Counted from the first letter of the stretch, positions 44,160 through 55,070 are shown. The stretch: DNA of 63,699 nucleotides from Proteiniphilum sp. (GCA_018433945.1 JAHDQF010000019.1:1-63699), one strand, 5' to 3'. Translations and numbers: made by a program. Notes: a model not told the origin generated them from the sequence alone.

Positions 44160-45053
44160 ATGAAAAAAATAATCACCAGAAATGCGCTTATTGGCCTGGC
44201 TTTTCTCGCCAGCCTTTTTATGATCTATTTTGGCATCAACTTCCTGAAAGGGCTTAACGTGCTGAAACAACAAAAGCAATATTACGCTCTCTTCGATGAT
44301 GTCACCAGCCTGCTGCTCTCCTCTCCCGTCTATGTGAAAGGTTATCAGGTGGGATTGATCAGCAGCATCGCGATGGCGGGAACCGATCCGATGCGGTTTG
44401 CAGTTGCTATCAACCTGGAAGAGGAGTTTCCCATTCCGGAGGACAGTTATATGGAGTATGGCACCGATCTCTTCGGCGCCTCTCTGGCAACCCTGGTACT
44501 GGGTAACGCCACTACCCTGTTACAGCCGGGTGACACCATAAGTGGCAAAAAAGTGATCGGATTGATGGATGGTGCGGCAAAGCTGATGCCCCAGGCTGAT
44601 TCCATCTTCCTGCGGATCGACTCGCTCTTAATCTCCCTGCAGCAAATCGTTGCTCATCCCTCCTGGGATGAGTCGATCAGGGGTATTGGTCAAACGGTGC
44701 AGCAACTGAATCAAAGCAGTAACAGCCTCAGCAAGATGATGGCAGCCATTGAAAATGATCTGCCTGAAATCAGCCGAAACCTGCAACTGGTCACAGCCGA
44801 TCTAAGCAAAGTGAGCGGTGAGCTCAGTGCAATGGATCTGAACCGTACCTACGCCGGCATCGATGAAACAGTCAACAATCTAAAGCAACTCTCATCAAAA
44901 ATCAACAGCAAAGACAGCTCACTGGGTTTGCTGTTGAATGACACAAAACTGCATGATAGCCTCAATGTAACCATCCATACTGCGACCAAACTGTTGGAGG
45001 ATATCAGGTTAAACCCTGGCCGTTACCTGAACATAAAAGCGAGCCTGTTTTGA
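44160..45053 (+). CDS. MCE/MlaD-family lipid transport protein
   Basis: This 297-residue protein has an N-terminal membrane anchor (ALIGLAFLASLFMIYFGINF) and an MCE domain (YALFDDVTSLLLSSPVYVKGYQVGLI, FGASLATLVLG). A long helical stretch follows (NSLSKMMAAIENDLPEISRNL). MlaD-like hexamers shuttle phospholipids between membranes. The partner permease and ATPase (MlaE, MlaF) are not in the window. Confidence 0.9.
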   Translation: MKKIITRNALIGLAFLASLFMIYFGINFLKGLNVLKQQKQYYALFDDVTSLLLSSPVYVKGYQVGLISSIAMAGTDPMRFAVAINLEEEFPIPEDSYMEYGTDLFGASLATLVLGNATTLLQPGDTISGKKVIGLMDGAAKLMPQADSIFLRIDSLLISLQQIVAHPSWDESIRGIGQTVQQLNQSSNSLSKMMAAIENDLPEISRNLQLVTADLSKVSGELSAMDLNRTYAGIDETVNNLKQLSSKINSKDSSLGLLLNDTKLHDSLNVTIHTATKLLEDIRLNPGRYLNIKASLF

Positions 45054-45454
45054 TTTCGGGAGGTTTCAATTTTAAATATGCCGGATCATTTAAATAGAAT
45101 CAATCTAAATAAGTATTCCTGCCCAATTTGGGGTGAAACATCTTGAGTGGCGGACTTTGCGTAACAAAAAAGAAATAATTTCAGGGAGTGCGGGAGGAAA
45201 GTTCGATTTTGATATCGAGATGAATATCAATTGGATACCATTTCCTGAAATTGGATATTACGCTGAAAAACAAACGGATGGCTCTATTTTGTTGATAAAT
45301 AACCTTTTTTTCTTTAAGCCGGGGAAGCAATAAAAAATGATTTTTTTTTCTCGGTTTTTTTCTCAAAATTTGTATGCTCATACTGGAACAAATTAGCATT
45401 CTCTTAGTGGAGTTGCGGAAACGACAGAAAAACAAAGATCATTTTAGAGATTCA
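45054..45454. other. Gene-free region upstream of dnaA
   Basis: There are 401 bases between the MCE stop and the dnaA start. A 66-codon frame (45133-45333) has no recognisable features. I see no cluster of TTATCCACA-type DnaA boxes, so this is not an obvious replication origin. Confidence 0.5.
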
Positions 45455-46858
45455 ATGAAGAACGACTGCCAGGTTTTGTGGAATAACTGTTTGAATGTGA
45501 TTCGGGATAACATCCCAGAACCGGCATTCAACACATGGTTTCTACCGATTGTTCCCTTAAATTACCAGGACCACGTGTTTACGGTTCAGGTACCCAGCCA
45601 GTTTTTTTATGAATACCTGGAAGATAAATATCTCGACCTGATTCAGCATACGCTCTATCGTGAGATTGGTGAGGGAACCATTCTCAACTACCGGATACTG
45701 GTGGAGACAGAAAATAATACTGCTGTGGAGATGCGGGGTGAGACCAAGTCGTTTGCCTCGTCCGACAAAAGCTTGCGCAAGAAGATATCTGAAAAGGTAC
45801 CCAGCCCTTTCGACCGGGTGGAGACCTCTGCGTTTGACTCCCAGATAAATGGGAAATACCGTTTCGAAAATTTCTTCGAAGGCGAAAGCAACCGGCTGGC
45901 ACGCACAGCTGCAGAAGCGGTGGCCAACAATCCGGGCAAGACAGCTTTCAATCCCCTTTTTGTACACGGGCATTCAGGTGTGGGTAAGACCCACCTCTGC
46001 CACGCCATCGGTTCGAAAGTAGCGGAGCTTTATCCTGACAAGAAGGTGCTCTATCTCTCAGCCCATCTCTTCAAGGTTCAGTTCACCGATGCACGTCGGT
46101 TCAACACGATCAACGATTTCATCAACTTCTACCAGAGCATTGATGTGTTGATCATCGATGATATCCATGAGCTGTCGGGTCTGGAGAAAACGCAGAACAC
46201 CTTTTTCCATATCTTCAATCACCTCCATCAGAACAACAAACAGTTGGTGATGACCTCCGACTGTGCACCCATGGATATGCAGGGGATGGAGGAGCGTCTG
46301 TTGACCCGTTTTCGCTGGGGCCTCTCCACCAACCTGGAGCGCCCGGATAGGGAGTTGCGAAAAAAGATTCTTCAAAATAAGGTCTTGTCTGACGGTCTTT
46401 CCATACCGGAGAATGTGATTGATTTCATCGCAGAAAATGTGACGGAGAACGTGCGTGACCTGGAGGGGATTGTGGTTTCATTGATGGCGCACGCGATCAT
46501 CAACAATCGGGAGATCGACATGAGTCTGGCGCAAAGGGTGATGGAGCAAAGCATCCGTTTTGAACGGAAGCGGATCACGGTGGAGAAGATTCAGGATACC
46601 GTTTCCCAGTTCTTCAACGTAAAGAAAGAGCTGATACAGTCTTCATCGCGCAAACGGGAGATTGTTCAGGCCAGGCAGGTAACCATGTATTTCATCAAGA
46701 AACATACCGAGTTGTCCCTCTCACAGATAGGGTTGCAGGTTGGAAACCGCAACCATGCCACAGTGCTGCATGCCTGTAACACGGTAAAGAACTTTTACGA
46801 CGTGGACAAAAGTTTTCGCTCCGATATCGAAGAGATTGAACGGATTCTCCACTCGTGA
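45455..46858 (+). CDS. dnaA: Chromosomal replication initiator DnaA
   Basis: From MKNDCQVLWNNCL (ATG at 45455) the product is 467 residues. It has domain I (WNNCLNVIRDNIPEPAFNTWF), a linker, and the AAA+ domain (YRFENFFEGESNRLA, HGHSGVGKTHLCHAIG, LIIDDIHEL). Domain IV carries the DnaA signature near the end (QIGLQVGNRNHATVLHACNTV). It opens the replication origin. The extra 27 upstream codons of the open frame do not look like DnaA. Confidence 0.97.
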   Translation: MKNDCQVLWNNCLNVIRDNIPEPAFNTWFLPIVPLNYQDHVFTVQVPSQFFYEYLEDKYLDLIQHTLYREIGEGTILNYRILVETENNTAVEMRGETKSFASSDKSLRKKISEKVPSPFDRVETSAFDSQINGKYRFENFFEGESNRLARTAAEAVANNPGKTAFNPLFVHGHSGVGKTHLCHAIGSKVAELYPDKKVLYLSAHLFKVQFTDARRFNTINDFINFYQSIDVLIIDDIHELSGLEKTQNTFFHIFNHLHQNNKQLVMTSDCAPMDMQGMEERLLTRFRWGLSTNLERPDRELRKKILQNKVLSDGLSIPENVIDFIAENVTENVRDLEGIVVSLMAHAIINNREIDMSLAQRVMEQSIRFERKRITVEKIQDTVSQFFNVKKELIQSSSRKREIVQARQVTMYFIKKHTELSLSQIGLQVGNRNHATVLHACNTVKNFYDVDKSFRSDIEEIERILHS

Positions 46859-47065
46859 GCGGCTGTTTCTTTCTTGCCGGAATGCCCAATGTGCTCAACC
46901 TTTTTGCGTATCCTTGCGATCGTGCGCTTTTTATGCCTGCCTTTTCTTCCTGGTAATCTTTACTCCAGGGGAGGAGGATGGCCGGCTGTGATTCCGGAAT
47001 TGAGCAGAGACCTCTCGAACGTTGGCTTATCAGGCCAATGGACCGGATAAATGAGCAGATAACCA

Positions 47066-48340
47066 ATGAAAGCATTGTATCTTCTTTTGCTGCTACAGCT
47101 GACGCTGTTCCCTGCCGGCTGTAATGCCGTTGCGGCTGATTCACTACGGATCGCCCTGATATCCGATCTGCATTATCTTTCGCCAACGCTCTATGACCGG
47201 GGAGAAGCACTCACCTCCTATGAGGAAAGGAGTGGTCGTCAGTTTGAACAACAGCAGAGGGTGCTGGATCAGCTATGGGCTGATCTGTTGAAAGAGAAAC
47301 CTGATCTGTTGTTGATCTCCGGTGATCTTACCCATCATGGTGAGCGTCAGAGTCATCTTGATCTGGTTGCCCGGTTGCAGTCTCTCGAGAGGGAAGGTAT
47401 CCGTGTAGTGGTGGTGCCCGGCAACCATGACATCCATATACCCAATGCTTTTGCTTACCGGGGTGAGAAACCGACACCGGTAGAGAGTATCACGAAAGAT
47501 GCGTTTGCCCAACTGTATGATCCTTTTGGGTATGGGGAGGCGCTGGTAAGGGATGAGGCATCGCTAAGCTATCTCATCTCGCTGGATGAGCAACACTGGT
47601 TACTCTGTTTCGATAGCAACCGTTACGAAGAACATACCACCGGATCGATCACTGCGGGCCACATTAAACCTCAGACACTGGAGTGGGCATTGTCGCTCCT
47701 GCGGGATGCTGGTGAGAGAGGAATCACCGTGCTTGGAATGATGCACCACGGGTTGGTGGAGCATATGCCCTATCAGTCGGCTTTCTTCCCCGGTTACCTG
47801 GTGGATGAGTGGGAGCGGCATGCGGAGTTGCTTGCCGATGCCGGGATGCCGCTCATCTTTACCGGTCATTTTCATTCGAACGACATCACCCGTTATACTT
47901 CCGCTGCCGGTAACAAGATAGATGATATTGAAACAGCCAGCCTGGCACAATATCCTTATGCGTGGCGGATGATGACCCTTGAAGAGGGCTCCCTTGAAGT
48001 GGAGAGCCACTTTGTCACCTCTTTGCCCGGCAATGCCAATCTGGAACAGGAGGCCATGGATCGGTTGGAGGTGGCGACCCGTCGTGTGGCGGAGAGTCGG
48101 CTGAAAGGGTTGGGTTTTCCAATACCGGATGAGCTGATGCCGCTGCTCACCGACCTGATTGTGAAGCTCAACCTGAAGCATGTGAAAGGAGATGAGAAAG
48201 CTGATCCAGAGATGATGCTCTCACTCCGGATGTTTGCCTCTTACCTGGGCGATGAGGTTGATCTGCAGGATTTCTCTTTCGATTTTCCTCCTGCGGACAA
48301 CAATGTGGAGATAAAATGGGAGACGAAGGGGCGTGAGTAA
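47066..48340 (+). CDS. Secreted calcineurin-like metallophosphoesterase
   Basis: This 424-residue protein has a lipoprotein-type signal ([14 protein letters not shown]). The metal-binding motifs are [34 protein letters not shown] and FTGHFHSND. Substrate is unknown; cyclic nucleotides or phospholipids are known for relatives. It overlaps or abuts rnhB, which begins within five bases. Confidence 0.88.
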   Translation: MKALYLLLLLQLTLFPAGCNAVAADSLRIALISDLHYLSPTLYDRGEALTSYEERSGRQFEQQQRVLDQLWADLLKEKPDLLLISGDLTHHGERQSHLDLVARLQSLEREGIRVVVVPGNHDIHIPNAFAYRGEKPTPVESITKDAFAQLYDPFGYGEALVRDEASLSYLISLDEQHWLLCFDSNRYEEHTTGSITAGHIKPQTLEWALSLLRDAGERGITVLGMMHHGLVEHMPYQSAFFPGYLVDEWERHAELLADAGMPLIFTGHFHSNDITRYTSAAGNKIDDIETASLAQYPYAWRMMTLEEGSLEVESHFVTSLPGNANLEQEAMDRLEVATRRVAESRLKGLGFPIPDELMPLLTDLIVKLNLKHVKGDEKADPEMMLSLRMFASYLGDEVDLQDFSFDFPPADNNVEIKWETKGRE

Positions 48341-48344
48341 GCGG

Positions 48345-48959
48345 ATGAAAAAGTCAACGGGCTTATGCTCCTGCATGCATGCAGGGGTAACGGAGGCTGG
48401 ATGTGACGAGGCGGGTCGTGGCTGTCTGGCCGGTCCGGTGTACGCTGCTGCTGTCATTCTCCCGCCCGGTTTCCGCTGTGATCAGCTGAACGATTCCAAG
48501 CAGCTCTCAGAGCGAAAGCGGGATCAATTGCGTGTCGTGATTGAACAGGAGGCGCTCTCATATGCTGTGGCATCCTGCTCGCCCGAGGAGATTGACCGGC
48601 TCAACATCCTCGGGGCTTCTATTGAGGCGATGCATCGTGCCCTCCGCTCGTTGGGCCTCATCCCGCAACATATCCTGGTGGATGGCAACCGTTTTCTGCC
48701 CTATGAGCAGATACCACACAGCTGTGTCATCAAAGGGGACGGCAAATATATGGCGATTGCGGCGGCATCTATCCTGGCCAAGACCTGGCGCGACGAGCAA
48801 ATGCGGGAGTTGGGGCGCCTTTTCCCGCAGTATGGATGGTCCCGTAACAAGGGGTATCCAACACGGGAGCACCGGGAGGCGATTCGCATCCACGGCATTA
48901 CCCCGCATCACCGGAGAAGTTTCGCCCTGTTGGAGCAGCAACTGCCCATAGGGTTCTGA
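48345..48959 (+). CDS. rnhB: Ribonuclease HII
   Basis: The enzyme removes RNA from RNA/DNA hybrids. Signatures are [18 protein letters not shown] (first catalytic Asp-Glu), [21 protein letters not shown] and [14 protein letters not shown] prefer the ATG at 48345 (204 residues). A GTG at 48333 gives four more residues and an 8-base overlap with the preceding gene. It converges on tex. Confidence 0.95.
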   Translation: MKKSTGLCSCMHAGVTEAGCDEAGRGCLAGPVYAAAVILPPGFRCDQLNDSKQLSERKRDQLRVVIEQEALSYAVASCSPEEIDRLNILGASIEAMHRALRSLGLIPQHILVDGNRFLPYEQIPHSCVIKGDGKYMAIAAASILAKTWRDEQMRELGRLFPQYGWSRNKGYPTREHREAIRIHGITPHHRRSFALLEQQLPIGF

Positions 48960-48981
48960 TACTCAACATGCCGGAATTGCA

Positions 48982-51105
48982 TCAGACATCCTTGATCGAG
49001 AGCTGGATGCGCTTTCTCTCCAGGTCCACCGTGCGTACTTTGACTTTTACATGCTGGTGCAGTGACACCACCTCGGTTGGATCGGAGACAAACCGGTCGG
49101 CCAGCTCTGAGATATGTACCAATCCGTTTTCTTTGATGCCGATATCTACAAAGCAACCGAAGTTGGTGATGTTGGTCACGATACCGGGCAGTATCATCCC
49201 CTCTTTCAGATCGGTGATAAGCCGTATGGAGGGGTCGAATTCCAACGGCTCTACTGTCGATCGCGGGTCTCGTCCCGGCTTCTCCAGTTCCTGCAGGATG
49301 TCGGTGAGCGTCTCCACGCCTACGCTGTCGGTTTTATAGTGCTCTATTTCGATTGCGCCGATCCGCTCCTTGTTGCCAATCAGCTCTGACACGCTGCAAC
49401 CCAGATCCTTCGCCATTCGCTCTACGATGGGGTAGCTCTCAGGGTGAACTGCCGAGTTGTCGAGTGGATTGGCTGCATCCGTGATCCGAAGAAAACCGGC
49501 GCACTGCTCAAACGCTTTCTCCCCCAGGCGCGGTACTTTCATCAGATCCTTGCGTGAACGAAAGGCCCCGTTGGCGGTGCGCCACTCTACGATGTTGCTT
49601 GCCAGCGACTCTCCCAGACCAGAGACATAGGTAAGCAGGTGCCTGCTTGCGGTGTTGAGGTTAACCCCCACCAGGTTGACACAGCTCTCCACTGTCATGT
49701 CGAGTGCCCGTTTCAGCTTTGCCTGGTCCACATCATGCTGATACTGCCCCACGCCGATCGCCTTGGGGTCGATCTTTACCAGCTCCGCCAGCGGATCACT
49801 CAACCGCCGCCCGATGGAGACAGCGCCCCGCACGGTGACGTCATACTCCGGGAACTCTTCGCGGGCGGTCTTCGAGGCGGAGTAAACAGAGGCGCCATTT
49901 TCACTCACCACGAACACCTTCACCTCTTTCTCATAGCGAAGATTGGTGATGAAGCGCTCGGTCTCCCGGCTGGCGGTGCCGTTGCCAATAGCGATGGCAT
50001 CGATCCGGTAGGAAGAGACCAGCTTCACCACCTTGCTACCTGCCTTGGCCTGCTCTTGTTGCGGGGGATGAGGGTAGATGGTTTCGTTGTGCAGCAGGTT
50101 GCCCTGCTCATCGAGGCAGACCAGCTTGCAGCCGCTGCGGTAGCCCGGGTCGATGCCCAGGATGCGCTGTTGCCCCAGCGGTGGCGATAGCAGCAATTGT
50201 CGCAGGTTCTCCGCGAAGACAGCAATGGCAGCCTCTTCAGCCTTTTCGCGCGAGAGGGTGGCAAATTCAGTCTCGATGGAGGGCTTTAACAATCGTTTGT
50301 AGCCATCTCTCACCGCTTCACCTACCTGTTTTGCTGCTTCGCTGTTGTTCTTTACAAACTGTCGTTCCAGTCGCTCAAGGCAGTGCTCATCATCAGGCGA
50401 CAGGGAGACCCGCAGGAATCCCTCTTTCTCGCCACGACGGATGGCCAGCAACCGGTGCGAGGGACAACGGGAGAGGGGAGCGGTGAATTCAAAGTAATCC
50501 CTGTATTTTTCTCCCTCCTTCTCTTTGCCTTTTACCACCCTGGCTGTGATCACCGCCTCCCGGGCGAAGATGTTACGGATCAGCTGCCGTGCCCCGGCAT
50601 CCTCACTGACCCACTCGGCCAGGATGTCGCGTGCTCCCTGTAGTGCACTTTCAGGATCGGGAACCTCACCCTTCACATAGCGGGAGACAACGGCTTCGAC
50701 CCTTTCCTGCTGTTGCGACATCAGCCATCTGGCGAGTCCCTCCAGCCCTTTCCTCCTGGCGATCGCTGCTCTTGTCTGCCGCTTGGGTTTGTAGGGTAGG
50801 TAGAGATCTTCCAGGCGGCTGCTCTCCTTGCAGGCGCGAATCTGTTCCTCCAACTCCGGCGTCAGCTTCTCCTGTTCAGCAATTGACTTCAGGATATAGG
50901 TTTTTCGTTTTTCCAGTTCTTCATGCTTTTCGTTCAACGCTGCGATGTGAGCGATCTGTACCTCGTCGAGCCCGCCGGTCGCCTCTTTGCGGTAGCGGCT
51001 GATGAAAGGGATGGTGGCACCCTCCTCCAACAGCCCGAGCGTGTTCGTTACACTTCTGAGAGACAAACCGAGTGATTGAGCGATGGATGTATAAAAGTGG
51101 GACAT
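48982..51105 (-). CDS. tex: Tex-family RNA-binding transcription accessory protein
   Basis: This 707-residue protein has the Tex N-terminal helices (ATIPFISRYRKEATGGLDE). A YqgF-like domain (LGIDPGYRSGCKLVCLD) and helix-hairpin-helix motifs (NTASRHLLTYVSGLGESLA) follow. A C-terminal S1 domain (PGIVTNITNFGCFVDIGIKE) ends it. It is a full-length, highly conserved housekeeping protein linked to transcription and RNA turnover. Confidence 0.97.
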   Translation of the reverse strand: MSHFYTSIAQSLGLSLRSVTNTLGLLEEGATIPFISRYRKEATGGLDEVQIAHIAALNEKHEELEKRKTYILKSIAEQEKLTPELEEQIRACKESSRLEDLYLPYKPKRQTRAAIARRKGLEGLARWLMSQQQERVEAVVSRYVKGEVPDPESALQGARDILAEWVSEDAGARQLIRNIFAREAVITARVVKGKEKEGEKYRDYFEFTAPLSRCPSHRLLAIRRGEKEGFLRVSLSPDDEHCLERLERQFVKNNSEAAKQVGEAVRDGYKRLLKPSIETEFATLSREKAEEAAIAVFAENLRQLLLSPPLGQQRILGIDPGYRSGCKLVCLDEQGNLLHNETIYPHPPQQEQAKAGSKVVKLVSSYRIDAIAIGNGTASRETERFITNLRYEKEVKVFVVSENGASVYSASKTAREEFPEYDVTVRGAVSIGRRLSDPLAELVKIDPKAIGVGQYQHDVDQAKLKRALDMTVESCVNLVGVNLNTASRHLLTYVSGLGESLASNIVEWRTANGAFRSRKDLMKVPRLGEKAFEQCAGFLRITDAANPLDNSAVHPESYPIVERMAKDLGCSVSELIGNKERIGAIEIEHYKTDSVGVETLTDILQELEKPGRDPRSTVEPLEFDPSIRLITDLKEGMILPGIVTNITNFGCFVDIGIKENGLVHISELADRFVSDPTEVVSLHQHVKVKVRTVDLERKRIQLSIKDV

Positions 51106-51142
51106 AAGCGGATTCTTCGTTGTTGATCGTGATGTTCAGCTG

Positions 51143-51150
51143 CAAATGTA
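51143..51150 (-). promoter_or_regulatory. -7 promoter element of tex
   Basis: TACATTTG on the minus strand, 38 bases upstream of the tex ATG, fits TAnnTTTG. Confidence 0.5.
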
Positions 51151-51190
51151 AAGATTTTTTCTTAACTTTACCTCTCCAAATGCTATTGGT

Positions 51191-52558
51191 ATGGCCAAAC
51201 TGAAATCAGTCTATTTCTGCAGCCAATGTGGCTACGAGTCGCCTAAGTGGATGGGCAAGTGTCCCTCCTGCGGTGAGTGGTCTACTTTCGTGGAGGAGCT
51301 GGTACGGAAAGATTCTGCGGTCAAACAGGAGGATACACGCTCTTTTCAGCGTGTAAAGAGCGAGCCGCAGCTGTTGCGCGAGATCCGCGCCGACGAGGAG
51401 CCGCGCATCGACCTGCACGACGGGGAGCTGAACAGGGTGTTGGGCGGGGGACTGGTGCCTGCATCGGTGGTGCTGCTGGGTGGCGAGCCGGGCATCGGCA
51501 AGTCGACACTGGTGCTGCAAACCATCCTCAAGCTCAACGGGCTACCCACGCTCTATGTCTCCGGCGAGGAGAGTGCGCGACAGCTGAAGTTGCGTGCCGA
51601 ACGTATCGGGTTACAGAACGACGATTGCCTGATTGTCTGCGAGACCAACCTCGACGAGATCTTCAAGCATGTGAAGAGCACCTCGCCACGGTTGCTGGTG
51701 ATCGATTCCATCCAGACCATCTACAGTGAGGCACTCGAGTCGGCTCCCGGCAGTATCTCACAGGTGAGGGAGTGTGCCGCGTCGCTGCTCAAGTTCGCCA
51801 AGCAGTCGGGGACCCCTGTGTTGTTGATTGGGCACATCACCAAAGAGGGGAGCATCGCCGGTCCCAAGATACTGGAACATATCGTTGACACAGTGATTCA
51901 GTTCGAGGGTGACCAACATTATATGTACCGCATCCTGCGCAGCATCAAGAACCGTTTTGGCAGCACTGCCGAGCTGGGTATCTACGAGATGAACCAGTCG
52001 GGTCTCCGGGAGGTGAGCAACCCCTCCGAGCTGCTGCTCACGCAGAACCATGAGGGGTTGAGTGGCGTCTCCATCGCCGCGGCCATCGAAGGGATCCGTC
52101 CCTTCCTGATCGAAACGCAGGCACTGGTCAGCACTGCCGCCTACGGCACCCCGCAACGCTCTGCCACCGGCTTCGATATCCGCCGGATGAACATGCTGTT
52201 GGCCGTGCTGGAGAAGCGTGCCGGCTTCCGCCTGGCACAAAAGGATGTCTTTCTCAACATCGCCGGGGGATTGCGGGTGAACGATCCCGGCATGGATCTC
52301 TCGGTGATCAGCGCCATCCTCTCTTCAAGCCTCGACATGAGCATAGAGGGCGATACGGCACTCTGCGGTGAGGTGGGTCTTTCAGGGGAGATCCGTCCGG
52401 TGAACCGCATCGAGCAGCGTATCCAGGAGGCGGAGAAGCTGGGCTTCTCCCGTATCCTGATACCGGCCAACAACCTGAAGGGGTACAACAAGAGGGCCGT
52501 CATTGAGCTGATCCAGGTGAAGAAGGTGAGTGATGCTTTCCGGATCCTCTTCTCCTGA
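51191..52558 (+). CDS. radA: DNA repair protein RadA
   Basis: This 455-residue protein has a C4 zinc finger (CSQCGYESPKWMGKCPSC), Walker A GEPGIGKSTL and the RadA-specific KNRFG motif. A Lon-like C-terminal domain follows (GGLRVNDPGMDLSVISAILSS). It drives branch migration in recombination with RecA. It is divergent from tex. Confidence 0.97.
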   Translation: MAKLKSVYFCSQCGYESPKWMGKCPSCGEWSTFVEELVRKDSAVKQEDTRSFQRVKSEPQLLREIRADEEPRIDLHDGELNRVLGGGLVPASVVLLGGEPGIGKSTLVLQTILKLNGLPTLYVSGEESARQLKLRAERIGLQNDDCLIVCETNLDEIFKHVKSTSPRLLVIDSIQTIYSEALESAPGSISQVRECAASLLKFAKQSGTPVLLIGHITKEGSIAGPKILEHIVDTVIQFEGDQHYMYRILRSIKNRFGSTAELGIYEMNQSGLREVSNPSELLLTQNHEGLSGVSIAAAIEGIRPFLIETQALVSTAAYGTPQRSATGFDIRRMNMLLAVLEKRAGFRLAQKDVFLNIAGGLRVNDPGMDLSVISAILSSSLDMSIEGDTALCGEVGLSGEIRPVNRIEQRIQEAEKLGFSRILIPANNLKGYNKRAVIELIQVKKVSDAFRILFS

Positions 52559-52606
52559 TCGTAGAAAAGTGTTTCGGCTCATCCCATAGAAAAAGAGCCC
52601 AACCTT

Positions 52607-52637
52607 TTTGTATCCAGGAAAAAAATGGTTATCTTTG
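52607..52637 (+). promoter_or_regulatory. tRNA-Cys promoter
   Basis: TTTG (52607-52610), 19 bases, TATCTTTG (52630-52637): an exact Bacteroidetes-type promoter 21 bases before the tRNA. Confidence 0.75.
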
Positions 52638-52658
52638 CACCCGCTTTGTGCGAATGTC

Positions 52659-52729
52659 GGTACCTTGGCCGAGTGGTTAGGCGTCGGTCTGCAAAACCGT
52701 TTACGGCGGTTCGAATCCGCCAGGTACCT
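52659..52729 (+). tRNA. tRNA-Cys (GCA)
   Basis: The acceptor strands GGTACCT and AGGTACC pair fully. The anticodon loop CTGCAAA gives anticodon GCA, and the T-arm GGCGG TTCGAAT CCGCC is perfect. The length is 71 bases with discriminator T; CCA is not encoded. Confidence 0.95.
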
Positions 52730-52737
52730 CACAAATG

Positions 52738-52776
52738 AGCTTCATTCCCTACGGTGTAGGTTGTGGAGCTTTTTTT
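52738..52776 (+). terminator. tRNA-Cys terminator
   Basis: AGCT and CCTAC on the left pair with GTAGG and AGCT on the right in an interrupted stem, followed by a run of T from 52770 to 52776. Confidence 0.6.
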
Positions 52777-52815
52777 ACGCTATGCAAGGGGCCTATCCCG
52801 TTCGTAACCAGTCTT

Positions 52816-53133
52816 TCAGCGCTCCTGTGGCGGCTCTTTTTTAAAGGCCTCTGACACCTTTCCGAAATTCTCTTTCCAGGCATCGGCTACCGACGCAAAA
52901 AAGTTACCGGCGCTCTCTTTCACCACATCCCATTTGCTGTCAGCTACCTTATCATACTCCTCCAGTTTCGACGAGAGGCTGTCCCTGAGCTCTCTAAGCT
53001 TTTGAAGCTGTTCTTCGTAATCCTTCCTGGCATCTTCAGCTATCTCACCTGCCCTGGCTTCCAGCTTTGAGATGGCTTCTGCCAGCTCATCAATCACTTC
53101 GTTTGTCTTCTGTTTGAATGCTTCTTTTTTCAT
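52816..53133 (-). CDS. Small coiled-coil hypothetical protein
   Basis: This 105-residue protein is highly charged and almost entirely helical (NEVIDELAEAISKLEARAGE, QKLRELRDSLSSKLEEYDK), with a C-terminal AGNFFASVADAWKENFGKV. There is no signal peptide or known motif. It resembles YtxH- or apolipophorin-like stress proteins. It is convergent with tRNA-Cys and monocistronic. Confidence 0.7.
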   Translation of the reverse strand: MKKEAFKQKTNEVIDELAEAISKLEARAGEIAEDARKDYEEQLQKLRELRDSLSSKLEEYDKVADSKWDVVKESAGNFFASVADAWKENFGKVSEAFKKEPPQER

Positions 53134-53296
53134 TTTTCTGTTTATTATTGTTGTTGTTCAACCCACTATCATTAACATCCAATGCAGCTATTGGTTCAAA
53201 AGATGAGAGACCGCTTGAACGGCACTATTGAAGAAATAAAAACAGGTAAAGTGGGAATAGTGGCGTCAGAATGAAAGTGAAACGGAGGAAAAAGTG

Positions 53297-53304
53297 TACC
53301 TTTG
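53297..53304 (+). promoter_or_regulatory. -7 promoter element of adk
   Basis: TACCTTTG fits TAnnTTTG, 23 bases upstream of the adk ATG. Confidence 0.55.
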
Positions 53305-53327
53305 CAACTTAATTAAGGATGAGAAGT

Positions 53328-53906
53328 ATGCTAAATTTAGTAATTTTTGGTGCTCCCGGATCGGGAAAGGGAACACAGAGTGAGATGATTGCCGAACGAT
53401 ACGGACTGCAACACGTTTCTACCGGTGAGATCTTGAGAGCAGAGATCGCATCTTCAACAGAACTGGGTAAACTGGCCGACTCCTATATGTCTAAAGGGGA
53501 GCTGGTACCCGATTGTGTGGTGATTGAGATGCTAGAGGAGCTGATCGCGAAGAAGAGCGATGCAAAAGGGTTCATCTTTGATGGTTTTCCCCGTACGGTT
53601 CCTCAGGGAGAGGCGTTGAACCAGTTGTTGCAACGTCATGGTGAAAGAGTGAATGCCGTGATCAGCCTGGAAGTGTCAGATGAAGAACTGATCGACCGCC
53701 TGCTCAAGAGAGGTGCCATCTTGGGTCGCGCCGACGATAACCGCCGGACGATTGAGTCCAGGCTCAATGTTTATTACCGTCAGACCGCCCCGTTGAAAGA
53801 TTTTTATCGGAGGCAGGGTCTGCTGAAAGAGGTTGTGGGAGTTGGATCGATCGACGAGATTTTTGAATCGATTGTGGAAGAGATCGATAGCTTAACCGAA
53901 GCATAA
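53328..53906 (+). CDS. adk: Adenylate kinase (short LID form)
   Basis: From [17 protein letters not shown] the product is 192 residues. It has a P-loop, [26 protein letters not shown] and [18 protein letters not shown], where the LID is short and has no zinc cysteines. It balances AMP, ADP and ATP. An ATG three codons earlier (53319) is also possible. Its stop shares a base with the obgE ATG (TAATG). Confidence 0.96.
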   Translation: MLNLVIFGAPGSGKGTQSEMIAERYGLQHVSTGEILRAEIASSTELGKLADSYMSKGELVPDCVVIEMLEELIAKKSDAKGFIFDGFPRTVPQGEALNQLLQRHGERVNAVISLEVSDEELIDRLLKRGAILGRADDNRRTIESRLNVYYRQTAPLKDFYRRQGLLKEVVGVGSIDEIFESIVEEIDSLTEA

Positions 53907-55060
53907 TGGCTGAAGCAAATTTTGTGGACTATGTCAAGATCTTCTGTCGTTCGGGAAAGGGGGGGCGCGGTTCCGCCCATTTCCGCAGAGAGAAGTATAT
54001 CCCCAAGGGAGGGCCCGACGGTGGTGATGGGGGCGACGGCGGCAGCATCATCCTGCGCGGCAACCGTAACTACTGGACGCTGCTTCACCTGCGCTACCAG
54101 CGGCATATTTTCGCCGGTCATGGAGAGAACGGATCCAAGGCGCAGCGCTCCGGTAAGAAAGGTGAAAGCCGCGTGATCGAGGTGCCCTGCGGCACGGTGG
54201 CCTACGACGCCCTCACCGGTGCGTACCTCTGCGACATCACCGATCATGGCCAGGAGGTGGTGCTGCTCAAGGGAGGCCGCGGCGGTCAGGGCAACCAGCA
54301 TTTCAAGACTGCCACCAATCAGGCGCCACGTTATGCACAACCGGGCGAGCCCTACGAGGAACGCTGGGTGATCCTGGAGCTGAAGCTGCTGGCTGATGTA
54401 GGTCTGGTGGGCTTTCCCAATGCCGGCAAATCGACGCTCCTCTCGGTGGTCTCCGCGGCCAAGCCGAAGATTGCCAACTATCCCTTCACCACGCTGGAGC
54501 CGAATCTGGGTATCGTGAGCTACCGCGATGGCAAGTCGTTTGTGATGGCCGATATCCCGGGGATCATTGAGGGAGCAAGTGAGGGAAAAGGGTTGGGGTT
54601 TCGTTTCCTGCGGCACATTGAACGCAACTCACTCCTGCTCTTCATGGTACCTGCCGATGCTGATGACATACGACAATCGTATGAGATTCTGCTGAATGAG
54701 TTGAGGCAATACAATCCGGAGCTCCTGGATAAGAGACAGGTATTGGCTATCTCTAAGTCCGACATGCTCGATGAGGTGTTGATGAGTGAGATCTCTGCAG
54801 ATCTGCCCGATCTGCCCACCGTTTTTATCTCTTCCATTACCGGTTACGGGATTTCCGCGCTGAAAGATCTCCTCTGGCGGGAGCTCAATTCAGATCATAT
54901 CATGCCGGTTGCTGCCTCACGTGAGACATTGGTACATCGCAATCTGGATGTGTCGGCACTCGGCTTGGAGGATGACGATCTCCTCCCGGAAGATGAGTCA
55001 CCGCCCGATGCGGAGGATGAATGGGATGACGAAGAGGAATCTTTCGATCTGGAGGAATGA
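53906..55060 (+). CDS. obgE: GTPase ObgE/CgtA
   Basis: This 384-residue protein has the Gly-rich Obg fold ([42 protein letters not shown]). A GTPase domain follows ([44 protein letters not shown]), and the tail is acidic ([20 protein letters not shown]). It takes part in 50S ribosome assembly. It is translationally coupled to adk. Confidence 0.97.
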   Translation: MAEANFVDYVKIFCRSGKGGRGSAHFRREKYIPKGGPDGGDGGDGGSIILRGNRNYWTLLHLRYQRHIFAGHGENGSKAQRSGKKGESRVIEVPCGTVAYDALTGAYLCDITDHGQEVVLLKGGRGGQGNQHFKTATNQAPRYAQPGEPYEERWVILELKLLADVGLVGFPNAGKSTLLSVVSAAKPKIANYPFTTLEPNLGIVSYRDGKSFVMADIPGIIEGASEGKGLGFRFLRHIERNSLLLFMVPADADDIRQSYEILLNELRQYNPELLDKRQVLAISKSDMLDEVLMSEISADLPDLPTVFISSITGYGISALKDLLWRELNSDHIMPVAASRETLVHRNLDVSALGLEDDDLLPEDESPPDAEDEWDDEEESFDLEE

Positions 55061-55070
55061 GAGCGAGCCC

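Noticed and set aside
45133-45333. 66-residue ORF upstream of dnaA
   Set aside because: No recognisable features and no promoter. It ends in a low-complexity A/T stretch; likely chance.
45054-45454. Possible oriC upstream of dnaA
   Set aside because: No cluster of TTATCCACA-type DnaA boxes or A+T-rich 13-mers that I can see; in Bacteroidetes the origin is often not beside dnaA.
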